Assembly: GCF_013204885.1 (NCBI RefSeq) | Contig: NZ_JABMKX010000014.1 | Coordinates: 62,001 to 126,000 of the forward strand | DNA: 64,000 nt | From: Paenibacillus tritici | GTDB taxonomy: Bacteria; Bacillota; Bacilli; Paenibacillales; Paenibacillaceae | Direction of reading: 5' to 3' | Position numbers and translations under genes: made by a program | Notes under the pieces: generated by a model | Seen by the model: the letters and a program-made list of their open reading frames with translations, nothing else | What the model was told of the DNA's origin: nothing | Database searches by the model: none | Shown: positions 26,784-34,073 of the stretch, one piece after another | Position numbering within the stretch: position 1 is the first letter of the stretch | How the letters are laid out: every line of letters begins with the position of its first letter

Positions 26784-27500
26784 TTGGCCGGTGAATCTAT
26801 ATTTCTGTTCGGCGTGTTTGGCGCAGGGCTGTTATCGTTTTTTGCACCCTGTATTCTGCCGTTGCTTCCGGTATATGTGTCTTATCTGTCTGGAAGCATA
26901 GCGGATGGTACGAATCAGGGAGTGGCTGACACCAGCTCCTTCCGGTTTCGTTCCAGCTTCATGATGCGGACGTTGTTGTTCGTGCTTGGACTATCTGTAG
27001 TCTTCATCTTGCTTGGCTTCGGTTCCGGCATCCTTGGCAATATCATATCCAGCCCGAGATTCATTGCTATCTGCGGAGCCATCGTTATCTTATTCGGGAT
27101 CTATCAGACAGGCCTGATCAAGTTATCTTGGCTGGAACGTGAAAAAAAGCTATCCAGCAATCGTGTGGCCAAAGGCGGATATATAGGAGCCTTCCTGCTT
27201 GGTCTGACGTTCAGCTTCGGCTGGACTCCCTGCATCGGCCCGGTACTCGCAGGTATTCTCAGCATCGCCGCCGGTGAAGGCTCTCCTGCTTATGGAGGCT
27301 TCCTTATGTTCCTGTATACGCTCGGTCTAGCGATCCCCTTCCTGATTATGTCCGTATTCTCGGAAGTTCTGGTGAAGCGGATTCGCCGCTTGTACAGATT
27401 CATGGGAGGAATCAAAATCGCATCCGGCTGTATGCTGATTATCATGGGACTGCTGCTGATGACAGACCGGCTGAACACGATTGTCGGCTGGATTCAATAA
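26784..27500 (+). CDS. ccdA: CcdA-type thiol-disulfide electron transporter
   Basis: The product is about 238 residues with six membrane helices. The two conserved redox cysteines sit in FFAPCILPLLP and GWTPCIGPVL, as in CcdA/DsbD beta. It carries electrons from cytoplasmic thioredoxin across the membrane to extracytoplasmic thiol proteins. TTG 26784 is preferred because AAGGTGGTGA, close to the perfect anti-16S match, lies five bases before it; GTG codons at 26772 and 26775 are part of that site. It lies 45 bases after the kinase and 20 before the thioredoxin lipoprotein, its likely electron acceptor. Confidence 0.88.
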   Translation: MAGESIFLFGVFGAGLLSFFAPCILPLLPVYVSYLSGSIADGTNQGVADTSSFRFRSSFMMRTLLFVLGLSVVFILLGFGSGILGNIISSPRFIAICGAIVILFGIYQTGLIKLSWLEREKKLSSNRVAKGGYIGAFLLGLTFSFGWTPCIGPVLAGILSIAAGEGSPAYGGFLMFLYTLGLAIPFLIMSVFSEVLVKRIRRLYRFMGGIKIASGCMLIIMGLLLMTDRLNTIVGWIQ

Positions 27501-27520
27501 ATCGTTAGGAGGGGTTAGCT

Positions 27521-28069
27521 ATGAGGAGTGCGTGGAAATGGATGGGATATGTCCTGGTGATTGGCGGAATGCTGTCGCTCCTGATGGCCTGTGGTACGAA
27601 ACCGGACGCAGCGGCCGGCAATACCGGCTCCCCCGCTGCAATGGACAAAGGAAAGCCTGCCCCAGATTTCGCCTTACAGGATCTGAAGGGTAACTCCCTA
27701 CAGCTTGCGGATCTTCAAGGGAAGAAAGTCTATGTGAAGTACTGGGCTTCCTGGTGTTCCATCTGTCTGGCCGGTCTGGAGGACCTCAATACCTTGGCCG
27801 GGCAAGAGAATGACTTCCAGGTGGTCACGATCGTTACACCGGATGCCAAGGGCGAAAAGTCCTCCAAGGAATTCACAGAGTGGTTCAACAGACAGTCTTA
27901 TGACAACTTAACTGTGCTTTTGGATGAGGATGGGGTATGGGCCAAGAAATTCGGAGTCCGGGCATTCCCCAGCTCCTATTATATTGATGCCGACGGTAAT
28001 CTAGTGAAATCACTTCCGGGTCATGCTTCCAATGAGCAAATTACCCAGACCTTCGAGGGAATGATGTAA
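27521..28069 (+). CDS. TlpA/ResA-like thioredoxin lipoprotein
   Basis: The product is 182 residues: signal peptide with lipobox LLMACGT, short linker, then a thioredoxin fold (about 48-180) with active site WASWCSICLAGL (CSIC), the TlpA-type insert and a cis-Pro loop RAFPSSYYID. It is anchored outside the membrane. By position it should take electrons from CcdA and pass them to the MsrAB lipoprotein, as the Etrx proteins do in pneumococcus. The ribosome binding site is AGGAGGGG. Confidence 0.9.
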   Translation: MRSAWKWMGYVLVIGGMLSLLMACGTKPDAAAGNTGSPAAMDKGKPAPDFALQDLKGNSLQLADLQGKKVYVKYWASWCSICLAGLEDLNTLAGQENDFQVVTIVTPDAKGEKSSKEFTEWFNRQSYDNLTVLLDEDGVWAKKFGVRAFPSSYYIDADGNLVKSLPGHASNEQITQTFEGMM

Positions 28070-28085
28070 GGAAGGAGGAATACTC

Positions 28086-29171
28086 ATGAAACGTACCTTA
28101 TGGGGCTTATGCCTGCTTACCATGGCAATCGTACTATCTGCTTGTGGAAACAATGCGGAGAGCCGGACCGCTTCTTCGGCGCCGGTCCGGGCCGTGAAGA
28201 CCACCACCATCGCCGATAAGGATCTGCACAATCTGTACCTGGCGGGCGGCTGCTTCTGGGGGGTCGAGGCCTATATGTCCCGCATTCAGGGAGTTCAGGA
28301 TGTCACCTCGGGTTATGCCAACGGGGAAGGCGAGAATCCAACCTATGAAGATGTCATTAGCGGGGACCGTGGGTTCGCAGAGACCGTTCATGTGAAATAT
28401 GATCCGAAGCAAGTGACGCTGCAGCAGTTACTGGATTCTTATTTCAAAGTAGTTGACCCTACCAGCCTCAATAAGCAAGGCAATGACAGAGGTGTTCAAT
28501 ATCGTACAGGAATCTACTATTCGTCCCCGGAGGATGCAGCCGTCATTCAGCAGGCTGTAGATCAGGAGCAGGCGAACTATGATAAGCCGATCGTAACGGA
28601 AGTGCTGCCTCTGAAGAATTATTATCTGGCGGAGGAGTACCATCAGGATTATCTGGAGAAGAATCCGAACGGATACTGCCACATTGACTTAAGCATTCTG
28701 GATGAGCAAGCGGTGGTGATTGATCCTGCCCAATATCCGCGCCCCTCCGATGAAGAATTGAAGAAACAATTAACGGATGAACAGTATGCGGTAGCGGTCA
28801 ACAATGATACTGAACGCGCCTTCAGCAACGAATACTGGGATAATTACGAACCCGGCCTGTATGTGGATGTCACCACGGGTCAGCCCCTATTCACCAGCCG
28901 GGACAAATACGATTCCGGTTGCGGATGGCCCAGCTTCACGAAGCCCATTACCCCGGAGGTGGTAACCTACGATACGGACACCAGCTTCGGCATGGAACGC
29001 ACCGAGGTCCGCAGCCAATCCGGCGACATCCACCTGGGTCATGTGTTCGATGACGGCCCCGAAGACCGCGGCGGCAAGCGCTACTGCATCAACAGCGCCT
29101 CCATCCGCTTCATCCCGCAGGACCAGATGGAAGCCGAGCATTACGGGTATTTGCTGGGATTGGTGGAGTAG
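28086..29171 (+). CDS. msrAB: MsrA-MsrB fusion lipoprotein (methionine sulfoxide reductase)
   Basis: The product is 361 residues: signal peptide with lipobox VLSACGN; MsrA domain (about 40-200) with catalytic GCFWGVEA; MsrB domain (about 215-360) with SGCGWPSF, GDIHLGHVF and catalytic Cys in RYCINSASIRF. MsrA repairs methionine-S-sulfoxide and MsrB the R form; fusion and lipid anchoring place both on the outer face. It starts 16 bases after the thioredoxin gene. An inverted repeat at 29198-29236 may end the operon. Close parallel: pneumococcal ccdA1-etrx1-msrAB2. Confidence 0.93.
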   Translation: MKRTLWGLCLLTMAIVLSACGNNAESRTASSAPVRAVKTTTIADKDLHNLYLAGGCFWGVEAYMSRIQGVQDVTSGYANGEGENPTYEDVISGDRGFAETVHVKYDPKQVTLQQLLDSYFKVVDPTSLNKQGNDRGVQYRTGIYYSSPEDAAVIQQAVDQEQANYDKPIVTEVLPLKNYYLAEEYHQDYLEKNPNGYCHIDLSILDEQAVVIDPAQYPRPSDEELKKQLTDEQYAVAVNNDTERAFSNEYWDNYEPGLYVDVTTGQPLFTSRDKYDSGCGWPSFTKPITPEVVTYDTDTSFGMERTEVRSQSGDIHLGHVFDDGPEDRGGKRYCINSASIRFIPQDQMEAEHYGYLLGLVE

Positions 29172-29197
29172 ATTAAGTGGAATCGCACATTACCAAG

Positions 29198-29236
29198 ATC
29201 GCCCTCCATTCGCTCATGAGAGCTGTGGGGGGCGAT
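29198..29236. terminator. Possible terminator between convergent genes
   Basis: ATCGCCCTCC pairs with GGGGGGCGAT (one G-T pair) around a 19-base loop, followed by TGTTGTTG. It covers the last codons of the minus-strand gene ending at 29214 and lies 27 bases past msrAB. The T-run is poor. Confidence 0.45.
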
Positions 29237-30032
29237 TGTTGTTGAAGCCGCCGAAATATAGCTCTACCGCTTCCTGGGAATAACCGTCATTCCCCTGCCA
29301 CTCCGCCATAGAGTTATAATCTGAACTCCCGCCTCTGCGCTTCCGGGGTGTGTCCCGCGGTACCAGCAATCCGGCATAGCCCCAAATCTCCATGATTACA
29401 TCCCGTTCATTCTTACTGGAAGGAACGACGTCCTTCCACCGCTTCTCCAGCATCCGTGCACCATCATACTCCCCACAACCCCGAACCGCTTCCAGCATCC
29501 CGGAGAGTATAGCAGCATCCTCGGCGGTAACCTCGAACTCTTCCTCTGTACTGAATAATTCAAGGTCCAGCCAGCAATATAAAAGCCAGTTGAGACGAAT
29601 CCCGCCCCACTTGACCCGTTCGAAATTCAGCACATTCAGATCCTGATTGATATATTCCCGGTCAGACATTAACCTGTGAAAGTTACAATCCCCGCAGCTG
29701 CTATAATTGGGCCGGACAGCACTCCGCTCCTCATAGGTATGCACAGGTACACCGGAAGTCAGAGCCCAGCTGGACAGGGCGCTCCGCAAATGGACCTTCT
29801 TCGTCGACAGACTGTGCAGGAACGCAGCGGCTACCCGCTCCCTGGTAATCGTCTGGTGCAGCTCCTGCAGCCGCTGGATAATCTCGTCGTGGGTAATCGT
29901 CACAGGATCGAACATCAGGCCTTTGCTTTTGGCATAGTCGAAATCCTCACCGGTGAAGGCAGCAGGACTACTCTTCCAGCCGGCTGAGGTCCAGAAGGTG
30001 TTCATCAGGATTTTCTTTGCTTTGTTGTCCAT
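29214..30032 (-). CDS. Protein of unknown function with a CxxC motif
   Basis: The product is 272 residues, soluble, with a strong ribosome binding site (AAGGAGGTAATCCC-ATG), so it is very likely a real gene. I do not recognise the family. Visible traits: a helical N-terminal half (EIIQRLQELHQTITRERVAAAFLHSL), a CGDCNFH motif around residue 112, Trp/Tyr-rich LNWLLYCWLDLEL, and a basic low-complexity stretch TPRKRRGG near the C-terminus. It faces msrAB and probably has its own promoter near 30060. Confidence 0.75.
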   Translation of the reverse strand: MDNKAKKILMNTFWTSAGWKSSPAAFTGEDFDYAKSKGLMFDPVTITHDEIIQRLQELHQTITRERVAAAFLHSLSTKKVHLRSALSSWALTSGVPVHTYEERSAVRPNYSSCGDCNFHRLMSDREYINQDLNVLNFERVKWGGIRLNWLLYCWLDLELFSTEEEFEVTAEDAAILSGMLEAVRGCGEYDGARMLEKRWKDVVPSSKNERDVIMEIWGYAGLLVPRDTPRKRRGGSSDYNSMAEWQGNDGYSQEAVELYFGGFNNNRPPQLS

Positions 30033-30120
30033 GGGATTACCTCCTTGGGTTCGGCATTATTAGCTCTACTATAGCTTAGTTCTATAGCTTGCACAAAAGA
30101 ATAGACCGCCAGGAAGCGGT

Positions 30121-31227
30121 CTACTTATGGGTACCGATGAGTGAGCTTAACCGCTCCAGCAGATCGCCGCCGCCCGTAACCGAGATAGAACCGATCCCGT
30201 CGCATATCTTCTCCAGGAATTCCAGCTCCTTCAGACGGAACAACGTCTGATTCTCGTCCATCAGCTTCGCCGTATTCAGCAGACTGCGCGTCGAAGCTGT
30301 CTCTTCCCGGCGGGTAAGCAGGTTCGCCTGCGCCTTCTTCTCGGCGAGCAGAACGGTGTTCAGGATGTCCTTCATCTCTCCCGGCAGAATGACATCCTTC
30401 ACCCCCGCCCCAAGGAAACGTACCCCGAACTCTCCCTCCTTCTCCTGGATACGGGACAGAATGAAGGTGGCAACATCCTCTTTTCGTTTCAGGAGATCGT
30501 CCAATTTCAGCGTCCCGACATACTCCCGGAGCAGGAGCTGCAGCTGGATGTGGATCTGCTCGTCGAACCCCTTCATCTCCAGAACGCGGTGCGGATTGAC
30601 GATGGTGTACTGGCATACGAAGTTCAGACGCAGCGAGACCTTATCTTCTGTCATCATCTCCTGGCCCACCAGATCCATCTGCTGTTGTCTCAGATCGACC
30701 GTCTTCGTCAGCACCGAGACCGGCCCCTTCCAGAAATAATACTTACCCGGCGTGAGCTCCCGCTGGAGTGTATGATCATAGAACAGGAATCCCTGCTCGT
30801 AGCTCGCAATCTCGTAGCACTGCACATATGGAGTAAGCTTCGATATAATGGAGCGGTCGATCCCGGCAGGCAGCTCCGGCTGCCTGATATCCGTATGGAC
30901 GAAGGTGTGCTTCCGCAGGATGTTCCAATAAGCATACACACCCGGCTTCAGCACCTGCTTGAATTGACCATCCTCATAGTGCAGAACAATCTCATGATCC
31001 TGTACGCGTACGACATCGAGCTCCCGCAGGAGTTCATCCTCCTGTAAGAACAGCTCCAGGTCTTTGCCCTCGACACTAAACGGCCTGCCAATGTTCAGGA
31101 CGACCACCGTATGCTGCGACCACGAGAAGTAACGGTAGGTTCCCGGCAGCAGCCGCTTCACATAACTTCCCTTATAAAAGAGCAGACCGCGCTGGTCCGC
31201 TTGAATCGTGATTTGTTTCAACATCAT
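30121..31227 (-). CDS. SPFH/band-7 domain protein (slipin-like)
   Basis: The product is 368 residues. After an N-terminal part with repeated GLLFYKGSYVKRLLPGTYRYF / GFLFYDHTLQRELTPGKYYFW units (about 10-35 and 155-180) comes an SPFH core (about 185-320) with VDLRQQQMDLVGQEMMTEDKVSL and TLKLDDLLKRKEDV, a known pattern of slipins/prohibitin homologues, and a helical tail. These proteins form membrane-associated rings; this one lacks an obvious membrane anchor. Start ATG 31227 is chosen for its 8-base distance from AAGGGGG; the frame opens further up. It is a single gene followed by a long non-coding stretch. Confidence 0.8.
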   Translation of the reverse strand: MMLKQITIQADQRGLLFYKGSYVKRLLPGTYRYFSWSQHTVVVLNIGRPFSVEGKDLELFLQEDELLRELDVVRVQDHEIVLHYEDGQFKQVLKPGVYAYWNILRKHTFVHTDIRQPELPAGIDRSIISKLTPYVQCYEIASYEQGFLFYDHTLQRELTPGKYYFWKGPVSVLTKTVDLRQQQMDLVGQEMMTEDKVSLRLNFVCQYTIVNPHRVLEMKGFDEQIHIQLQLLLREYVGTLKLDDLLKRKEDVATFILSRIQEKEGEFGVRFLGAGVKDVILPGEMKDILNTVLLAEKKAQANLLTRREETASTRSLLNTAKLMDENQTLFRLKELEFLEKICDGIGSISVTGGGDLLERLSSLIGTHK

Positions 31228-31293
31228 ATGCATTACCCCCTTCATGTTTGGCCAATGGATGACAGAATCCCGCTGTGGACCGGGCGGAATCAC

Positions 31294-31810
31294 ATTTGAG
31301 ACAGGCGGTCTGCCGGGAGGTCCGGGAGGACTTCTAGGGGTCCGAGGCTAACCCAACCTTCAGCCAGCCTTCATTCCCTTCTGTCCTTGCCACTGTCCTC
31401 CCCTGCTGCCACACTATCGGTATCCACGGATTGCAAAGCCCTTCCGCAGTGCGCTAGACTAGCCGCCAGAGATTCTGTCCATTGGTTTCCTTACTCCAAT
31501 TGTGCTTCAATTGTGGCTCGATGGAAATCGAGTACTGTAACCAACGTCGCTGTGAAGGCGATCGGGGAATCGAACCCCTTATCTGCTCTTACCGCAACGG
31601 ACCGTACAGGATACCGTAACATACATGCCGGCACTGCGGGATCACCTGAGATCCCCGCCTCGTTACGCCCGTTCGGATAAGAACCAGTTGTAGGATGAAC
31701 GCGCTTGGCGTTACCTTACAGGCTCTATCATCGCTGATATCCGGCGGGGCGAACATGGCGGAAGTATTACGAGGGGAGAATAAATTTCCAGAGGGGATTG
31801 TAGGAGGCAC
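31294..31810. other. Non-coding stretch without a recognised gene
   Basis: No frame here has a ribosome binding site and normal composition. At 31561-31580 the minus strand reads GGGGTTCGATTCCCC, like a tRNA T-arm, but the acceptor stem cannot be paired, so it is at most a relic. The stretch ends at a strong orphan terminator (31814), so a small RNA read from the plus strand is possible. Confidence 0.4.
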
Positions 31811-31813
31811 AGG

Positions 31814-31856
31814 AAAAAGCCCAAAGGCAGGTGGGGGCCTGCTTTTGAGCTTTTTT
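31814..31856 (+). terminator. Orphan rho-independent terminator
   Basis: AAAAAGC...GGCAGG-TGGGGG-CCTGCT...GCTTTTTT makes a two-part stem ending in a T-run on the plus strand. No plus-strand protein gene precedes it within 2 kb, so it may end an unannotated RNA or a vanished gene. Confidence 0.6.
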
Positions 31857-31903
31857 AGAAGAGTCCTGTTGGTAAGTTCACACTTTTCCATTCGTGATCC
31901 CTG

Positions 31904-31960
31904 ATGTTCATGTTCGGCATGTTCATTATCGCACTGCTTAATTCCCCCAAAAAGAAATAG
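31904..31960 (+). pseudogene. Relic of a Hol-Tox type I toxin gene
   Basis: Only the C-terminal 18 codons (MFMFGMFIIALLNSPKKK) remain in frame; this is the membrane segment and basic tail of the Hol-Tox family. A stop lies three codons upstream, and there is no ribosome binding site. Upstream bases TTCACACTTTTCCATTCGTGA line up with the promoter region of the intact copy (TTCAAAATTTTCCATCCGTGG at 32179), so a deletion of the -10 box, leader and first codons seems to have joined promoter to gene end. The 3' stem-loops are kept. Confidence 0.6.
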
Positions 31961-32068
31961 ACCGCCCTGCCCAAGGGATACAGTCTATTCTTTGACGGTC
32001 TACCTTTTGAAGCCACCGCTCTTAAAAGCGGCTATTGCTCCGAGAGTCGTGTGTCCAGTACGGCTCTC
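31945..32068 (-). ncRNA. Probable antisense RNA of the relic toxin cassette
   Basis: On the minus strand a TATAAT box (32075-32080) could start a ~120-base RNA that ends at a U-rich tail (CTATTTCTTTTTG) after a stem built on the toxin stop region. The opposite strand shows the toxin-side terminator GAGAGTCGTG...ACGGCTCTC at 32041-32070. Layout mirrors the intact cassette at 32270. No good -35 box is visible. Confidence 0.4.
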
Positions 32069-32199
32069 TTTTTTATTATACTTTCTCCTGCCTATTGCAC
32101 CGCTCTCTTAGAATCTCTCATTAGTCCGAGCCCACTCTTCCGGCGGGCTCCATTGGTCGAGTCTGAGCTGTTCGTATATTCAAAATTTTCCATCCGTGG

Positions 32200-32205
32200 T
32201 ATAAT
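32200..32205 (+). promoter_or_regulatory. Extended -10 promoter of the Hol-Tox gene
   Basis: TATAAT preceded by TGG (extended -10) lies 64 bases before the toxin start. A -35 candidate TTCAAA at 32179-32184 is 15 bases upstream, which is short; the extended -10 can make up for it. Confidence 0.6.
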
Positions 32206-32269
32206 CGCAGAAGCAATAGAAAGGCTTATATGGGCGGTCGGCTAATCTCCCGGAAGGGAGGTGAAGCCT

Positions 32270-32353
32270 GTGGAGGTATACCAAGCATTGACGCTAATGA
32301 TTTCGTTCGCGACTCTGGTTGTGTTGATTCTCTCTTTCCACAAAAAGAAATAG
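32270..32353 (+). CDS. Hol-Tox type I toxin, 27 residues
   Basis: The product reads MEVYQALTLMISFATLVVLI then LSFHKKK: a single membrane helix and a Lys-rich tail, the pattern of the putative holin-like toxins related to TxpA/BsrG of Bacillus, which damage the membrane when made in excess. The start is GTG, with a near-perfect GGGAGGTGA five bases before it. An antisense RNA gene lies on the other strand over its 3' end (see 32337-32480). The stop codon forms part of the stem that ends the antisense RNA. Confidence 0.88.
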   Translation: MEVYQALTLMISFATLVVLILSFHKKK

Positions 32354-32480
32354 ACCGCCCTAGTCAAGGGAAGCGGTCTATTTCTTAACTGCTATTCCGA
32401 AAGCCACCGCCCTTAAAAGCGGCTATTGCTCCGAGAGTCGTGTATCCAGCACGGCTCTCTTTGTATTCTACGTTTTTTCT
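32337..32480 (-). ncRNA. Antisense antitoxin RNA (RatA/SR4-like arrangement)
   Basis: A minus-strand promoter (TATAGT at 32487-32492 with extended -10 TGG, and TTACTT 17 bases upstream) should start an RNA near 32480. It would end after the stem AAATAGACCGC / GCGGTCTATTT (32348-32385), followed by a TTTCTTTTT tail. It covers the toxin's 3' end and its terminator, so pairing would block or destroy the toxin mRNA. Ends are estimated. Confidence 0.65.
32431..32466 (+). terminator. Terminator of the Hol-Tox mRNA
   Basis: GAGAGTCGTG / CACGGCTCTC (one G-T pair) with a 7-base loop is followed by TTTGTATT. The same hairpin occurs after the relic copy at 32043, with a better T-run. Confidence 0.7.
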
Positions 32481-32602
32481 GCCTTTACTATACCACAAAT
32501 CATATCATAAAGTAAGAAAATGTATGAAGATATCTATTTTCTTAGAACTTCTCATTACCCCGAGCCCACTCTTCCGGCGGACTGAAGTACGCATCGTACT
32601 CC

Positions 32603-33133
32603 TTAAGAGCTTCCGGTGAATGCTTCTCTCTCCAGGCCATCCCGAATCTCCATCAGCAGCTTTCCCAGCATATTGCCGCCCTGACCGTCCCCGCCGTCTC
32701 CCCAGTAAGCATCATTCGAGGTATGCTCAACCAGCGTGCAATCGCCGGTGGAGAGCAGGATGGACTTGATAACAGGATGCTGCTCAACCTTTGCCACGAG
32801 CGCTTCCCGCATCACCTGCACCTTACACTCCTCCCAATCAGGCCGCAGCGGCCGATCCCGCTCCCGCCCCATCCTAGCCGCTATCATTGGCGTACTGGCG
32901 AACCGGATTTCCTCTTCATGCTCTGTCCCTACGAACTTCTGCGCCTGGAAATAATGCTCTGTTGTTGCCCACTCTTTGCCCTTTAACAGGATGGGATGCT
33001 TCGAAAAGTTGGAAAAACAGCCATAAGGTTTGTCCGTTTCATAGAAGCGTATAATACGCTCCTCTGGCTTAGTCGATAACCATTCATCATTATCTTCATC
33101 AAGTATCTTCTGGATATGTTCCGGGGTGTCCAT
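32603..33133 (-). CDS. NADAR family protein (YbiA/RibX-like N-glycosidase)
   Basis: The product is 176 residues with the family blocks FYETDKPYGCFSNF, EWATTEHYFQAQKF and NDAYWGDGGDGQGGNMLGKLLM. NADAR proteins cleave N-glycosidic bonds, either in damaged riboflavin intermediates or in ADP-ribosylated nucleic acids and NAD-related substrates; some act with ADP-ribosyl toxins. No toxin partner is seen next to it. GGAGG precedes ATG 33133. It follows the stalk protein gene by 25 bases on the same strand, probably one transcript. Confidence 0.88.
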   Translation of the reverse strand: MDTPEHIQKILDEDNDEWLSTKPEERIIRFYETDKPYGCFSNFSKHPILLKGKEWATTEHYFQAQKFVGTEHEEEIRFASTPMIAARMGRERDRPLRPDWEECKVQVMREALVAKVEQHPVIKSILLSTGDCTLVEHTSNDAYWGDGGDGQGGNMLGKLLMEIRDGLEREAFTGSS

Positions 33134-33158
33134 GGCAATCCTGGCCTCCTTGTGTTCT

Positions 33159-33995
33159 TTACTCGATCCGTGAATTGAAAATCACATAATCCGGCGCTGT
33201 GGGCACATTAATCGTGAATGACAAGGCCCCTGCCTTGGGAGTCGCCTCCGAAGGGCCGGGAAGCTGCCGGACAACGGCCTGACCCAGGCTGTCCACAGCG
33301 ACCAACTCCAAGCGGGAAGCGCCCTTGGGAATAACAAACCCAGAGGCATTAAGTACGCTGAGAGTCAGCCGGAAACCCTTGCCATCGGTAGACTGCGTCA
33401 GTAGTGTCGGATAAAAGGGATTGTGGTGCTCCCCTCCCAAATCTCCAAACGGGGTCACGCTCTTCCAAGACTTGGCCTGCGGCAACACCGTGTCTCCACG
33501 CCCCTGCACTATCAGTACTTTGAGTCTGAGCACCTTATACATGTTCTCCCATTTCACCTTCTTCAGCCCGGTGAGGATCGGGTTCATGGGCGCAAACAGC
33601 ACGCCCTCCCGCAGTTGCGGGGATACTCCCAACGCTATTGTATTCCCGTCTTTGGTTACCGCAGTAGCCTGCCCGGCCCGTAGCTGTCCCACACTCTCAC
33701 CTAGAAGGGATACCGTGGAGCTCTTTGTGGCGGCATCATACGTCAGCTGTGCCCCTAGCGCACCTGCGAACGCACGGATAGGTACCATCAATTTGCCTGC
33801 CTGTATATAGGGCGCCAGCTTACCTGGAAACAGCACATATTGGCTATTGATCAGCAGCGGACTAATCTGGTTCCCCACTACCGGTGCGGCCTGCGCCGGA
33901 GCTGCCGAATGTATGGCTGGCAGCAGACCAACACACAGCAGCATAATCAAGGTTTTCATAGCCAGCCGAAAGAATGGATGATGGCGATCATTCAT
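33159..33995 (-). CDS. Secreted stalk (copper amine oxidase N-like) domain protein
   Basis: The product is 278 residues. A signal peptide (about 1-36, ending APAQA) is followed by a stalk domain (about 45-130: LLINSQYVLF...KLMVPIRAFAGALGAQLTYDAATKSSTVSL), a common cell-wall-associated module in Paenibacillus with no enzymatic role known, and a C-terminal Ig-like part with LTLSVLNASGFVIPKGASRLELVA, resembling intracellular-protease-inhibitor-like (BsuPI) folds. It is probably exported to the wall. Confidence 0.75.
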   Translation of the reverse strand: MNDRHHPFFRLAMKTLIMLLCVGLLPAIHSAAPAQAAPVVGNQISPLLINSQYVLFPGKLAPYIQAGKLMVPIRAFAGALGAQLTYDAATKSSTVSLLGESVGQLRAGQATAVTKDGNTIALGVSPQLREGVLFAPMNPILTGLKKVKWENMYKVLRLKVLIVQGRGDTVLPQAKSWKSVTPFGDLGGEHHNPFYPTLLTQSTDGKGFRLTLSVLNASGFVIPKGASRLELVAVDSLGQAVVRQLPGPSEATPKAGALSFTINVPTAPDYVIFNSRIE

Positions 33996-34073
33996 AATTG
34001 TTCTCTCCCTTTGTCGTCGTGAATAATTTGAGTAGAATTAAATGCCTAGTGTCTGCATTTTTCCTGCTCTCTT

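Noticed and set aside
31550..31640. tRNA gene on the minus strand
   Set aside because: Only a T-arm-like GGGGTTCGATTCCCC is present; no acceptor or anticodon stem can be paired at the right distance.
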